Part shown: positions 8,604 to 18,462 of the stretch, in pieces
Numbering within the stretch: position 1 is the stretch's first letter
Layout of the letters: every line of letters begins with the position of its first letter
Assembly: GCF_009848495.1 (NCBI RefSeq)
Contig: NZ_WWEP01000010.1
Span: 31,781-95,780, forward strand
From: Flavobacterium sp. MK4S-17
GTDB lineage: Bacteria; Bacteroidota; Bacteroidia; Flavobacteriales; Flavobacteriaceae
DNA: 64,000 bases
Direction: 5' to 3'
The notes under the pieces: generated by a model
What the model was told of the DNA's origin: nothing
The model's database searches: none
The model's input: the letters and a program-made list of their open reading frames with translations, nothing else
Position numbers and translations under genes: made by a program

Positions 8604-9679
8604 CAGAATACGGCAGCAACAGCGAAAATAACCCTGGCGAAATAAATCCGACTGAAAATACAGGCATGGAGAATAATCAAAATCCAGAAACTCCTGCGCA
8701 AACTGATGATATTAATTTCCAGTCGCGTTTGAACCTTTCTGAACTACAGCAGGCCATAGCTGATATAAAACAGGAAATAAGCAGTGTTATTGTAGGGCAG
8801 CAAAAAATGATTGACCGCCTTTTGGTTGCCATATTATCAAACGGGCACGTATTACTGGAAGGTGTTCCCGGGGTGGCTAAAACCATTACGGCAAAACTGC
8901 TTTCCAAAACCCTTTCCCTTAACTTCAGCAGGATTCAGTTCACACCCGACTTAATGCCTTCAGATATATTGGGAACTTCTGTATTCGACCTTTCCAAATC
9001 ATCATTTGATTTTAAGAAAGGACCTGTTTTTTCAAATTTTATATTAATTGATGAGATAAACCGCGCGCCCGCTAAAACACAGGCAGCCCTTTTTGAGGTT
9101 ATGGAAGAGCGCCAGATAACCGTTGAAGGGGAAACCCACGCCATGGAAGCGCCGTTTTTGGTTATTGCCACTCAAAACCCTGTTGAACAGGAAGGTACTT
9201 ACCGCCTGCCTGAAGCGCAACTCGACCGGTTCCTTTTTAAAATAACCATAGACTATCCTAACCTTGAGGAAGAAATATTTATACTTCAAAAGGAAAACGA
9301 GCTGAAGGACAGGCAAAAGCTGGACGGGATAAAAAAAATACTGTCCCGTGAAGCCATCTTAAAATACCAGGCTCTTGTAAAGCAGGTTATTATAGAGCCT
9401 AACCTTTTGGAGTATATAGCCCGCATAGTTACCAACACACGTGAAAATGCATTTTTATACCTTGGTGCATCACCGCGCGCTTCCATAGCCATATTAAATG
9501 CTTCTAAAGGATATGCTGCCCTACGCGGCAGGGATTTTGTTACCCCCGAAGATATTAAAGAAGCAGCAGTACCGGTATTGCAGCACAGGGTAATGGTAGC
9601 ACCTGAGCGTGAAATGGAAGGGCTTACAAGTCCTGAAATAATAAAGCAAATTGTAGATTCAATAGAAATACCTCGTTAA
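8600..9679 (+). CDS. MoxR family AAA+ ATPase
   Basis: 359 residues. A Q/N-rich, probably disordered N-terminus of about 45 residues precedes the AAA_3 module. Walker A GVPGVAKT is at about 88-95, Walker B LIDEINRAP near 150, sensor region ATQNPVEQEGTYRLPEAQ and arginine-finger region LDRFLFK follow, and the C-terminal AAA lid contains GASPRASIAILNASK. MoxR ATPases act as chaperones that help activate or assemble protein complexes, often together with von Willebrand factor A or DUF58 partners. Here the partner is the next gene, which starts on the last base of this one (TAATG). Confidence 0.95.
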   Translation: MTEYGSNSENNPGEINPTENTGMENNQNPETPAQTDDINFQSRLNLSELQQAIADIKQEISSVIVGQQKMIDRLLVAILSNGHVLLEGVPGVAKTITAKLLSKTLSLNFSRIQFTPDLMPSDILGTSVFDLSKSSFDFKKGPVFSNFILIDEINRAPAKTQAALFEVMEERQITVEGETHAMEAPFLVIATQNPVEQEGTYRLPEAQLDRFLFKITIDYPNLEEEIFILQKENELKDRQKLDGIKKILSREAILKYQALVKQVIIEPNLLEYIARIVTNTRENAFLYLGASPRASIAILNASKGYAALRGRDFVTPEDIKEAAVPVLQHRVMVAPEREMEGLTSPEIIKQIVDSIEIPR

Positions 9680-11007
9680 TGGGCTTCTTTAAAAAAATAT
9701 ACGTCAGCAACTTTTTCTTTTATGTGCTGATGGGCATTATGGCATGCTTCATTTTTGCGCATTTTTTTCCGGCATTATATAATGCTACCTGGCTGTTGCT
9801 GTATGTTTTTATTGCCTTTACTGTTATTGATGTTATTCTGTTATTTGCAGGAAAAAGAATTGAAGGTTCCCGGCAGGCTCCCGAAAAATTTTCTAACGGT
9901 GATGAAAACCCGGTGCAGGTAACCATTAACAGTTTTTATTCTTTTCCTGTAACCCTTAAAATAATTGACGAGGTACCCTTCCAGTTTCAGTTACGCAATT
10001 TCGATATTAAGAGGAAGCTGGCTCCGGGCGGCAGTGATACAATAGAGTACAGCCTTCGCCCTACAGAACGCGGGGAATATTTTTTTGGAAGGCTTAATAT
10101 ATATGTTTCCTCACCACTGCTACTGGCTTCCCGCAGGTATATATTTAACAATGGGCAAATGGTACCCACTTATCCTTCGTTTATTCAGCTCCGCAAATAT
10201 GACCTTATGGCTTTTTCCAACAGGCTTTTTCAGTATGGGTTAAAAAAAATAAGGCGTATAGGGCACACTATGGAGTTTGAGCAGATTAAGGAATATGTGT
10301 CTGGCGATGATATAAGAACAATAAACTGGAAGGCGACAGCCAAAAGAAACCAGCTTATGGTAAACCAGTTTCAGGATGAAAAATCGCAAAATGTATATAT
10401 GGCAATTGACAAAGGGCGTGTAATGAAAATGCCCTTTAACGGGCTTAGCCTGCTGGATTATGCTATTAACTCCACACTTGTGCTTTCAAATATTATATTG
10501 AAAAAACAGGATAAAGCCGGTATGTTCACTTTTTCCAAGAAAGTTGAAAACCGGGTGGAAGCAGAAAGGCGTACATCGCAAATGCAGCGTATTTTGGAAA
10601 ACCTGTATAATATTAAAACAGATTTTTTTGAAAGTGATTACGGTAGATTGTATGCTGATATTAAGCGGAATATTACACAGCGAAGCCTGATATTGCTTTA
10701 TACTAATTTTGAAACGCTTGACGGCCTTAACAGGCAGTTACCCTACCTGAAAGGAATGGCAAAGAGCCACCTGCTTGTAGTTGTGTTTTTTGAGAATACG
10801 GAATTGGAGCAGCTTATTCATAAAAAAGCTGAAAATGTACAGGAAATATATGACCAGGTAATTGCCGAGAAATTTGCTTTTGAAAAAAGGCTGATTGTAA
10901 ATGAACTTATGAAATATGGTATTTACTCCGTACTTACAAAACCTGAAAACCTTACAATTGACAGTATAAACAAGTATCTTGAAATAAAGGCAAGGGGAAT
11001 ACTTTAA
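9679..11007 (+). CDS. DUF58 domain protein (MoxR partner)
   Basis: 442 residues. Two hydrophobic helices near the N-terminus (about 10-55) are followed by a beta-rich region and then the DUF58 motif SGDDIRTINWKATAKR near residues 208-224. The C-terminal part resembles a von Willebrand A-like fold (MAIDKGRVMKMPFNGLSLLDYA). DUF58 proteins are the usual partners of MoxR ATPases. This is the last gene of the overlapping operon that starts at 4770; the next gene follows after 27 bases and is functionally unrelated. Confidence 0.93.
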   Translation: MGFFKKIYVSNFFFYVLMGIMACFIFAHFFPALYNATWLLLYVFIAFTVIDVILLFAGKRIEGSRQAPEKFSNGDENPVQVTINSFYSFPVTLKIIDEVPFQFQLRNFDIKRKLAPGGSDTIEYSLRPTERGEYFFGRLNIYVSSPLLLASRRYIFNNGQMVPTYPSFIQLRKYDLMAFSNRLFQYGLKKIRRIGHTMEFEQIKEYVSGDDIRTINWKATAKRNQLMVNQFQDEKSQNVYMAIDKGRVMKMPFNGLSLLDYAINSTLVLSNIILKKQDKAGMFTFSKKVENRVEAERRTSQMQRILENLYNIKTDFFESDYGRLYADIKRNITQRSLILLYTNFETLDGLNRQLPYLKGMAKSHLLVVVFFENTELEQLIHKKAENVQEIYDQVIAEKFAFEKRLIVNELMKYGIYSVLTKPENLTIDSINKYLEIKARGIL

Positions 11008-11034
11008 TTTAAGGCAACCAATACTTACTTAAAA

Positions 11035-11823
11035 ATGAAACTGATTACCAGTGCGCAAAATCCATTTATAAAACAACTTGTGCAATTGCAGGAAAAAGCA
11101 AAGGCACGCAAGCAAAGCGGTACTTTCCTTGTTGAAGGGCAACGGGAAATCATGCTGGCAAAAAAGGGAGGGTATGAAATAAAAACAGTTTTGTTTGTAC
11201 CTGATATGCTGACAGAAACAGAAGCAAAAAGACTGGCTGGAAAACAGGCAGAACTTATTGAAATAAACAGGGAAGTGTACCAAAAATTAGCTTACAGAGA
11301 TTCTACCGAAGGAATAATAGCTATAGCAAAAAACAAAGAACTTAGCCTGAGTGAACTTAAACTGGGAGAAAACCCGTTGATACTTGTTGCCGAGGCTATC
11401 GAAAAGCCGGGTAATATTGGTGCATTATTGCGCACGGCAGATGCTGCAAAACTTGATGCGGTAATAATTGCCAATCCTAAAAGCGATATGTATAACCCAA
11501 ACATTATTCGCTCGAGTGTGGGTTGCTTGTTTACTAACCAGATTGCTACAGGTACAACAAATGAGGTTATAGCATTTTTAAAATCAAATAATATAAATAT
11601 TTATTGCGCTACACTACAGGACTCTGATTATTACCATACACAAAATTATACCACCCCAACTGCGCTTGTAGTAGGCACCGAAGCAACAGGATTATCTGAA
11701 GAATGGCGGATTGCTTCAACAAAAAACATAATAATACCCATGCAGGGCGAAATAGATTCAATGAATGTTTCGGTAGCGGCAGCAATACTTATATTTGAAG
11801 CCAAAAGGCAAAGAGGGTTTTGA
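11035..11823 (+). CDS. SpoU/TrmH family RNA 2'-O-methyltransferase
   Basis: 262 residues. An N-terminal substrate-binding domain (SAQNPFIKQLVQLQEKAKAR, then GTFLVEGQREI) precedes the SPOUT catalytic domain, with motif 1 EKPGNIGALLRTADA, motif 2 VVGTEATGLSEEW and motif 3 IPMQGEIDSMNVSVAAAI, which form the knotted S-adenosylmethionine site. The family methylates ribose 2'-OH in 23S rRNA or tRNA. The exact target cannot be read from sequence; RlmB-like rRNA methylation is one option. The stop overlaps the ATG of the cupin gene (TGATG). Confidence 0.9.
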   Translation: MKLITSAQNPFIKQLVQLQEKAKARKQSGTFLVEGQREIMLAKKGGYEIKTVLFVPDMLTETEAKRLAGKQAELIEINREVYQKLAYRDSTEGIIAIAKNKELSLSELKLGENPLILVAEAIEKPGNIGALLRTADAAKLDAVIIANPKSDMYNPNIIRSSVGCLFTNQIATGTTNEVIAFLKSNNINIYCATLQDSDYYHTQNYTTPTALVVGTEATGLSEEWRIASTKNIIIPMQGEIDSMNVSVAAAILIFEAKRQRGF

Positions 11824-12347
11824 TGGAAAGCAATAGTGCAGATGCGGGCATTTACCATAATTCATTAAATGGTGAGTACACACAAATTATTGAAAGTGCT
11901 GCACAAACAAACGGGGAATATTCTTTGCTGGAGGTTCAGCTTATGCCGGGTGGCGGTAATCCTTTGCATTACCATACAAGGTTTACGGAAGAATTTACAG
12001 CCATAAAAGGGAAGCTTGGTATTCAGTACCAGGAAAAAGTCCTGCACCTTAGCCCAGGCCATAGCTGTTTAATACCAATTGGTAAAGAACATCGTTTTTT
12101 TAATGATACGGACGAACCTATAATTTTTCGCATTACTTTACGCAAAGGCCAGCCTGGATTTGAGAATTTTATTAAAGTGCTTTTCGGGCTTGTGAATGAT
12201 GGCAAAACAAATAAAAAATTTATTCCTAAAAATCCTTTTTATGCTGCACTGCTTTTGCACTGGGGTGATACCCATGTAAATAATATTTTCTTTAAAAACC
12301 CTCTCGCCATTTGCAGGTTTTGCTGTATCTGTTGCACGCCTGTTTAG
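11823..12347 (+). CDS. Cupin domain protein with a frameshifted C-terminus
   Basis: The ATG at 11823 overlaps the previous stop. The cupin barrel spans about residues 20-120, with LMPGGGNPLHYHTRFTEEF (metal-binding His pair and Glu) and GHSCLIPIGKEHRFFN (third His). After residue 160 the frame gives an implausible Cys-rich tail ending at 12347. Shifting by one base in the run of five A at 12294-12298 gives TLSPFAGFAVSVARLFRID and ends at TAG 12394-12396, a much more natural ending. The intact gene would then be about 11823-12396. The extra A is either a real mutation or a homopolymer sequencing error. The small-molecule ligand is unknown. Confidence 0.8.
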   Translation: MESNSADAGIYHNSLNGEYTQIIESAAQTNGEYSLLEVQLMPGGGNPLHYHTRFTEEFTAIKGKLGIQYQEKVLHLSPGHSCLIPIGKEHRFFNDTDEPIIFRITLRKGQPGFENFIKVLFGLVNDGKTNKKFIPKNPFYAALLLHWGDTHVNNIFFKNPLAICRFCCICCTPV

Positions 12348-12467
12348 GATTGATAAATTGCTGCTTAAAAAATATGCAAGGGCATTTGAATCATAGTAAC
12401 TTTAAGTGTGTGGACCTATTGTATTTCATAATTTATTTAATTAACTTTAAGGCTATTGATACAATGT

Positions 12468-14684
12468 ATGATTGAGATTGATTTAGAACAGGAAAACAAA
12501 GCAATAGCCAAAGAATATAAAGAGCTGCTGCGCATCAGTTATCAAACACTTTCCGAAGACGATAAAAAGCTTATCAGAAAAGCATTTGATGTAGCGGTAG
12601 ATGCCCATAAAGATCAAAGGAGGAAATCTGGCGAAGCCTATATTTTCCACCCTATTGCCGTTGCAAAAATTGTCGCTTCCGAAATAGGGCTTGGCGCTAC
12701 TTCAATCGCCTCTGCCCTGCTGCACGATGTGGTTGAGGATACCGATATTACCGTTGAGGACATTGAAAAAATGTTTAATCCTAAAATTGCACAGATTGTT
12801 GAGGGCCTTACAAAAATTGCCCAGGTAAAAACCGATCAGGAAATATCCATACAGGCAGAAAATTTCCGCAAGATGCTGCTTACCCTTAATGATGATGTCA
12901 GGGTTATACTTATAAAAATTGCCGACAGGCTTCACAATATGCAAACCATGGATTCCATGGTTGATTATAAGCAGGCAAAAATAGCTTCGGAAACACTTTA
13001 TATTTATGCTCCTTTGGCACACAGGCTTGGGCTTTATAATATTAAAAACCAGCTTGAAGACCTTGGACTTAAATATACAGAACCTGCTGTTTACAATGAT
13101 ATTGTAAGCAAAATGAAGGAAAGCAAGGAGGAACAGGATGCTTATATTAAATCAATTTCTGATGTGCTGAAAAGTTCGCTTGATACTGAAGGTATTGAGT
13201 ATGTAATAAAAGGCAGGCCAAAATCAATATATTCCATCCGCCGTAAAATGCTTAACCAGGGGGTAAGCTTTGATGAGGTGTATGACAAGTTTGCACTGCG
13301 CATTATATATAAAGCATCGCCACACGATGAAAAATTTCTTGCCTGGAAAATATATTCTATAGTTACTGACCATTACAGGCCAAGCCCGAGCCGATTGAGG
13401 GACTGGATATCCTCACCAAAATCTACCGGTTATGAAGCACTGCATATAACTGTTATGGGGCCAAAAGGCCGCTGGGTGGAAATACAGATACGCAGCGAGC
13501 GCATGGATGAAATTGCTGAAAAAGGCTATGCTGCCCATTACAAATACAAACAGGGTAACAGCGAGGAGCACGGCCTTGAAACATGGCTTAATCTGCTTAA
13601 GGAGGCACTGGAAAACACATCGGGCAACGCGGTTGACTTTGTAGAAGATTTTAAGCTTAATTTATATGCAAAGGAAATTTATGTATTTACCCCTAAAGGT
13701 GAAATAAAATCTTTACCAAAAGGGGCAACTTCGCTTGATTTTGCTTTCAGTATACACTCTGAAATTGGTGTGCATACACGCGGTACCCGGGTAAACGGGA
13801 AACTTGTACCGCTAAACCATGTACTGAACAGTGGCGACCAGGTAGAGGTTATAACTTCGCCCAACCAAAAGCCCAATTCGCACTGGCTTGATTATGTTAC
13901 CACATCGCGTGCCAAGAATAAGATTAAGAATGTACTGAATGAAAATACCAAGAAGATAGCTGAAGAAGGTAAAGAGCTGCTTACCCGCAAGCTGCGCCAC
14001 ATGAAAATTAACCTTAATGAAACTACGGTTAATGAACTGGTAAATTACTTTAAGCTAAAAACAAGCCTCGACCTTTTTTACAGGGTAGGTGTTGGTACTA
14101 TTGATAACCAGCAGCTAAAAGATTACGCAGCCCAAAAGGGGAATACTTTAATGAATTTCTTTAAAGGCAAAATAAAGCGTGCCCCTGCCGCCCCGCAGGA
14201 GGAAATTCAGAAAGACGAAATAAGCCGAAACTATGATTTGCTTGTTTTTGGTAAGAATGAAGATAAGCTGGATTATAAGCTTGCCAATTGCTGCAACCCT
14301 ATCCCCGGAGATGATGTATTTGGCTTTATTACCATAAATGAGGGGATTAAAGTCCATAAAAAGGACTGCCCCAATGCCATACGGCTGCAAAGTAATTATG
14401 CCTACAGGATTATCCCTGCCAAATGGATTGATTCGTCTCAGGAAGAATTTAAGGCCACGCTTAAAATTACAGGTATAGATACACTGGGGCTAACCAATGA
14501 GCTAACAAAGGTTATCTCCAACAATATGCATGTTAATATACAAAGCATCTCCCTTAGTGGTAATGCAGGTGTTTTTAATGGCCAGTTAACCGTAGTAGTA
14601 CAAAATAATACCATACTGAAAAAGCTGATAGATAATATTAAAAAGATAGATGGTATAGATAAAGTTACCCGCATTTCAAACTAA
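12468..14684 (+). CDS. spoT: RelA/SpoT family (p)ppGpp synthetase/hydrolase
   Basis: 738 residues from ATG 12468; an upstream TTG at 12456 is less likely. The HD hydrolase domain carries [10 protein letters not shown] (about 60) and LLHDVVEDT (about 84), so hydrolase residues are intact. The synthetase domain follows (about 260-360: [11 protein letters not shown], then [15 protein letters not shown]). Next come a TGS domain (about 404-464), a zinc-finger-like segment with [14 protein letters not shown] near 605, and a C-terminal ACT domain (about 662-738). The enzyme makes and degrades the stringent-response alarmones pppGpp and ppGpp. With both catalytic domains apparently intact it is probably the bifunctional Rel type. 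Confidence 0.95.
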   Translation: MIEIDLEQENKAIAKEYKELLRISYQTLSEDDKKLIRKAFDVAVDAHKDQRRKSGEAYIFHPIAVAKIVASEIGLGATSIASALLHDVVEDTDITVEDIEKMFNPKIAQIVEGLTKIAQVKTDQEISIQAENFRKMLLTLNDDVRVILIKIADRLHNMQTMDSMVDYKQAKIASETLYIYAPLAHRLGLYNIKNQLEDLGLKYTEPAVYNDIVSKMKESKEEQDAYIKSISDVLKSSLDTEGIEYVIKGRPKSIYSIRRKMLNQGVSFDEVYDKFALRIIYKASPHDEKFLAWKIYSIVTDHYRPSPSRLRDWISSPKSTGYEALHITVMGPKGRWVEIQIRSERMDEIAEKGYAAHYKYKQGNSEEHGLETWLNLLKEALENTSGNAVDFVEDFKLNLYAKEIYVFTPKGEIKSLPKGATSLDFAFSIHSEIGVHTRGTRVNGKLVPLNHVLNSGDQVEVITSPNQKPNSHWLDYVTTSRAKNKIKNVLNENTKKIAEEGKELLTRKLRHMKINLNETTVNELVNYFKLKTSLDLFYRVGVGTIDNQQLKDYAAQKGNTLMNFFKGKIKRAPAAPQEEIQKDEISRNYDLLVFGKNEDKLDYKLANCCNPIPGDDVFGFITINEGIKVHKKDCPNAIRLQSNYAYRIIPAKWIDSSQEEFKATLKITGIDTLGLTNELTKVISNNMHVNIQSISLSGNAGVFNGQLTVVVQNNTILKKLIDNIKKIDGIDKVTRISN

Positions 14685-14730
14685 ATTAACCGGCGTTTAT
14701 TATAAATTATTTTACTCGCAAAAATTAAAT

Positions 14731-14738
14731 TATCTTTG
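14731..14738 (+). promoter_or_regulatory. -7 box (TATCTTTG) of the Fur-like gene
   Basis: It matches the Bacteroidota -7 consensus TAnnTTTG and ends 16 bases before the ATG at 14755. No exact TTTG -33 box is seen at the usual distance. Confidence 0.5.
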
Positions 14739-14754
14739 CGTTTTACTCATAACA

Positions 14755-15207
14755 ATGGAAAACAATAAAAACCAGGATATTGTAAAAAATGTTTTCACAA
14801 AGTTCCTTGAAGACAAGGGGCACAGGAAAACACCTGAGCGTTATGCTATACTCCAGGAAATATACAACAGCCAGGAACATTTTGATATAGAGTCACTTTA
14901 TATTAAAATGAAAAACAAAAATTACCGTGTAAGCCGCGCCACGCTTTATAATACTATAGAGTTGCTTTTGGAGTGCGGACTGGTAAGAAGGCATCAGTTT
15001 GGCCAAAACCAAAGCCATTACGAAAAATCTTATTTTGACAAGCAGCACGACCATATTATAATGACTGATACCGGGGAGGTTATAGAGTTTTGCGACCCAA
15101 GGATACAGTCAATAAAAAAAACTATAGAGGAAATTTTTGGTATTGAAATTCATAACCATTCTTTATACCTTTATGGCCATAAAAAACAGCCTGCTGCCGA
15201 AAGTTAA
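14755..15207 (+). CDS. Fur family transcriptional regulator
   Basis: 150 residues. The N-terminal winged helix ([17 protein letters not shown], then [20 protein letters not shown]) is typical of Fur/PerR/Zur. The dimerisation domain keeps the regulatory metal ligands QSHYEKS and [12 protein letters not shown], and a later [12 protein letters not shown]. The place where most family members have a CxxC structural zinc site reads [10 protein letters not shown], so that pair is missing. It probably controls iron or metal homeostasis, or peroxide response. The metal specificity cannot be decided from sequence. Confidence 0.92.
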   Translation: MENNKNQDIVKNVFTKFLEDKGHRKTPERYAILQEIYNSQEHFDIESLYIKMKNKNYRVSRATLYNTIELLLECGLVRRHQFGQNQSHYEKSYFDKQHDHIIMTDTGEVIEFCDPRIQSIKKTIEEIFGIEIHNHSLYLYGHKKQPAAES

Positions 15208-15231
15208 TACAACCGGTAAAAAAAGCAACGG

Positions 15232-15268
15232 CAAACCAACCCTGAATAAGGATTGGTTTTTGTTTTTA
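15232..15268 (+). terminator. Probable terminator after the Fur-like gene
   Basis: A hairpin pairs CAAACCAACCCT with AGGATTGGTTT, with one mismatch, and is followed by TTTGTTTTT. It lies 25 bases after the stop. Confidence 0.55.
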
Positions 15269-15315
15269 AATTAAGTACAACAATAACTACATTATAAACA
15301 AACAACTAAACACTA

Positions 15316-16587
15316 ATGACAGTAGATTTACTACTAGGACTGCAATGGGGAGACGAAGGCAAGGGAAAAATTGTTGACGTGCTTACCTCTAAATATGATA
15401 TAATTGCACGCTTTCAGGGTGGGCCAAACGCAGGGCACACCCTTGAGTTTGATGGAATTAAACATGTTTTAAGGACAATACCATCAGGTATATTCCATAA
15501 AAATTCTATTAATATTATAGGCAATGGAGTTGTTATGGATCCTGTGGTTTTCCAAAAGGAAATTGAAGGGCTGGAAAAGTTTAATATAAACATTAAGCAA
15601 CGTCTTTTAATTTCCAGGAAAGCACACCTTATACTGCCTACACACAGGCTGCTTGATGCTGCCAGCGAAGCCAGTAAAGGCAAAGCAAAAATAGGCTCTA
15701 CCTTAAAAGGCATAGGCCCTACTTACATGGATAAAACCGGCAGGAATGGCATAAGGGTGGGCGATATTGAGTTGGATGACTTTGAGGAGCGTTACCGCGC
15801 GCTTGCCGATAAGCATGAGGCAATGATTGACTTTTATAATGTTGACCTTGAATATGACCTTGAAGAGCTTGAAACAGAATTTTTTACGGCTGTAAAAGCT
15901 TTAAAGGAATTAACTTTTATTGATAGTGAAGAATACCTTAACAAAGCCATGAAAGAAGGCAAAAGCATACTTGCCGAAGGTGCACAGGGCTCTTTACTGG
16001 ATATTGACTTTGGTACTTACCCCTTTGTAACATCATCTAACACTACTGCCGCTGGCGCGTGTACAGGTTTGGGCATAGCCCCAAATAAGGTAAAAGAGGT
16101 GTTCGGTATATTTAAAGCTTATGCCACCCGCGTGGGCAGCGGCCCCTTCCCTACCGAATTATTTGATGAAGTAGGTGCAACAATGGCACGTGTGGGTAAC
16201 GAATTTGGTTCGGTTACAGGCAGGGCAAGGCGTTGTGGATGGCTGGACCTTGTAGCACTTAAATATGCAATACAGGTTAGCGGCGTTACACAGCTTTACA
16301 TGATGAAAGGCGATGTGCTTTCGGGGTTTAAAAATTTAAAGGTTTGTACGGCTTATGAATATAAAGGAGAAAAAATAAGCCACCTGCCTTATAATATTGA
16401 GCCTGAAAATGTAAAGCCGGTATATGAAGAAATGAACGGATGGGAAGCAGACCTTACCGGAATGACCACCTATGATGAGCTCCCTGCAGAGCTTAAGGCA
16501 TACATAGAATTTATTGAAAAAGAACTGGAAGTGCCTATTAAAGTAGTATCTGTAGGCCCTGACAGGAAACAAACGATAATGAGATAA
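15316..16587 (+). CDS. purA: Adenylosuccinate synthase
   Basis: 423 residues, the usual family length. The N-terminus MTVDLLLGLQWGDEGKGKIVD holds the GTP-binding GDEGKGK motif. Further family motifs are FQGGPNAGHTLEF, GIGPTYMDKTGRNGIR, EGAQGSLLDIDFGTYPFVTSS and GRARRCGWLDLVALKYA. It catalyses GTP-dependent condensation of IMP with aspartate to adenylosuccinate, the first committed step to AMP, in the cytoplasm. It appears to be monocistronic, with terminators on both sides. Confidence 0.98.
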   Translation: MTVDLLLGLQWGDEGKGKIVDVLTSKYDIIARFQGGPNAGHTLEFDGIKHVLRTIPSGIFHKNSINIIGNGVVMDPVVFQKEIEGLEKFNINIKQRLLISRKAHLILPTHRLLDAASEASKGKAKIGSTLKGIGPTYMDKTGRNGIRVGDIELDDFEERYRALADKHEAMIDFYNVDLEYDLEELETEFFTAVKALKELTFIDSEEYLNKAMKEGKSILAEGAQGSLLDIDFGTYPFVTSSNTTAAGACTGLGIAPNKVKEVFGIFKAYATRVGSGPFPTELFDEVGATMARVGNEFGSVTGRARRCGWLDLVALKYAIQVSGVTQLYMMKGDVLSGFKNLKVCTAYEYKGEKISHLPYNIEPENVKPVYEEMNGWEADLTGMTTYDELPAELKAYIEFIEKELEVPIKVVSVGPDRKQTIMR

Positions 16588-16615
16588 AAAAAAGCTGCCC
16601 TGGGGCAGCTTTTTT
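16588..16615 (+). terminator. Terminator after purA
   Basis: A perfect 12-bp stem (AAAAAAGCTGCC paired with GGCAGCTTTTTT) with loop CTGG begins at the purA stop codon and ends in a T run. Classic intrinsic terminator. Confidence 0.85.
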
Positions 16616-16703
16616 ATGTATCTACCCCACACAACAATTTCTACGCAGTTACCACGTTTTTTAATTTTAGGTTTCGGCGCAGTTATTGTTATAGGTATTT
16701 ACG

Positions 16704-16711
16704 TAATTTTG
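16704..16711 (+). promoter_or_regulatory. -7 box (TAATTTTG) of the OstA-like gene
   Basis: It matches TAnnTTTG and ends 16 bases before the TTG start at 16728, which supports that start. Confidence 0.45.
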
Positions 16712-16727
16712 CACAAAATTTATCACA

Positions 16728-18413
16728 TTGAAAAAACTCTTTTTCTTAATTATATGTTTTGTTCTTTCAGGTATCTCTTTTTTACATGCACAGGAGAAAA
16801 AGAAGATTCTGATTAAGCAAACAGACTTTATTGACCAAAACCAAAACGAAGTGCCGGGCGCCGTGGTATTTACGGGTAACGTGCAGTTTGAGCATGACGG
16901 GGTTAAAATATGGTGCAACAAAGCCTACCACTTTCAGGATGAGAATTACATAAAAGCGTTTGGTAATGTAAAAATAAACCAGGGGGATTCCCTGTTTCTG
17001 GACAGCCGCTATGCCGAGTATAACGGCAACAGGAATTTTGCCTATGCTACAGGAAATGTAATTATGCGTTCTCCCGATATGACCCTTACTACCGATACCA
17101 TTAATTTTGACAGGACAATACAGCAGGCCTATTATAATTCGTATGGTACTATAGTAAACGGTGAAAATACTTTAAAAAGCAAATCGGGCAGGTATTATGC
17201 CAACCAGAAAAAATACCAGTTCCTTACAGCGGTTACACTTACAAACCCGCAGTATGTAATGAAATCTAACCACCTAGATTATTATACCAATTCCGGCCAT
17301 GCCTATGTGTTTGGCCCTACCACCATTACCAGCAAGGAAAATTATATTTATACGGAAAAAGGATTTTATGATACTAAGAAAAACTTTGCCCACCTGCTTA
17401 CCAATTCCTATATAAAATATGATACGCAAATTATAAAAGGCGACAGTATATATTATGACCGTAACAGGGAATTTTCTTCTGCTACAAATAATGTGCGTGT
17501 TACCGATACTTTAAATAAATATGTAATTAAAAGCCACTATGGCGAGGTATATAAACAACTGGATTCTGTTTTTGTAACCAAGCACGCTGTTGCCATAACA
17601 CTTGTGGAAACAGATTCGCTTTATACCCATGCCAAGCGCATGGTAATTACAGGTAAAGAAGGCAACAGGATAATAAGGGGTTATAACGATGCCCGCTTTT
17701 ATAAAATAGATATGAGCGGTAAATGCGATTCCATACATTCGGATGAGGCAAAAGGGCTTACCCAGCTTATCGGCAGGCCTGTTATATGGAATGGTGAGAA
17801 CCAGCTTACAGGAGATGTAATTCATTTAATTTCAAATAGTAAAACTGAGCAACTGGACTCTTTAAAAGTGCTTAACAATGCCTTTTTAATACAAAAGGAT
17901 ACGCTCTGGGCACAAAAGGACTCGGTAAACCCCAGGTACAATCAGGTAAAGGGAATTAACCTGTATGGAAAATTCAGGGATAATAAACTTTACGAGGTCG
18001 ACCTTATAAAAAATACCGAAAAGATATACTATATGTATAATGAAGATGAGCTGGTGGGTATTGATAAAGGTGTAAGCAGCCGGATACATATAGAGCTTGA
18101 AGATAATAAGATAAACGTTGTACAATCATTTGTAAACCCGGATAGCGACAGTTATCCCGAAAGTGAACTCCCTGAAAATGTACGCAAATTGCGCGGCTTT
18201 GTTTGGCGCGGCGATGAGCGTATTAAGGATAAGGACGATATATTCCCTCCGGCGGAAAAAGAGCTGCATGAAAAAATTCTCCGTGAAAGCCGCAAGCAAA
18301 AGCAAAAACCTGACAAACCTATGGAGGTTATGGAGCAAACACTGAACTACGATAAAAATGCGCAGCAGGAAAAAGCACCGGCTGCACGGCTTAAAAAGAA
18401 TAAAAAACAATAA
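16728..18413 (+). CDS. OstA-like (LptA/LptD N-terminal type) envelope protein
   Basis: 561 residues from TTG 16728, which begins directly with a signal peptide (KKLFFLIICFVLSGISF, cleavage near LHA-Q). The mature part is a long run of short beta repeats: VPGAVVFTGNVQFEHDGVK, then FGNVKINQGDSLFLDS, YATGNVIMRSPDMTLTTD and ALVETDSLYTHAKRM-like turns. This is the OstA/LptA fold, which carries lipopolysaccharide across the periplasm to the outer membrane. It is about three times longer than enterobacterial LptA, as is common for Bacteroidota OstA-like proteins. The C-terminal 70 residues are charged and Lys/Gln-rich. A role in LPS export is inferred from fold only. Confidence 0.82.
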   Translation: MKKLFFLIICFVLSGISFLHAQEKKKILIKQTDFIDQNQNEVPGAVVFTGNVQFEHDGVKIWCNKAYHFQDENYIKAFGNVKINQGDSLFLDSRYAEYNGNRNFAYATGNVIMRSPDMTLTTDTINFDRTIQQAYYNSYGTIVNGENTLKSKSGRYYANQKKYQFLTAVTLTNPQYVMKSNHLDYYTNSGHAYVFGPTTITSKENYIYTEKGFYDTKKNFAHLLTNSYIKYDTQIIKGDSIYYDRNREFSSATNNVRVTDTLNKYVIKSHYGEVYKQLDSVFVTKHAVAITLVETDSLYTHAKRMVITGKEGNRIIRGYNDARFYKIDMSGKCDSIHSDEAKGLTQLIGRPVIWNGENQLTGDVIHLISNSKTEQLDSLKVLNNAFLIQKDTLWAQKDSVNPRYNQVKGINLYGKFRDNKLYEVDLIKNTEKIYYMYNEDELVGIDKGVSSRIHIELEDNKINVVQSFVNPDSDSYPESELPENVRKLRGFVWRGDERIKDKDDIFPPAEKELHEKILRESRKQKQKPDKPMEVMEQTLNYDKNAQQEKAPAARLKKNKKQ

Positions 18414-18462
18414 ATAGGGCACCCTTCCCCTACTAATACTTTTTGGATAAAAGGGCATATAA

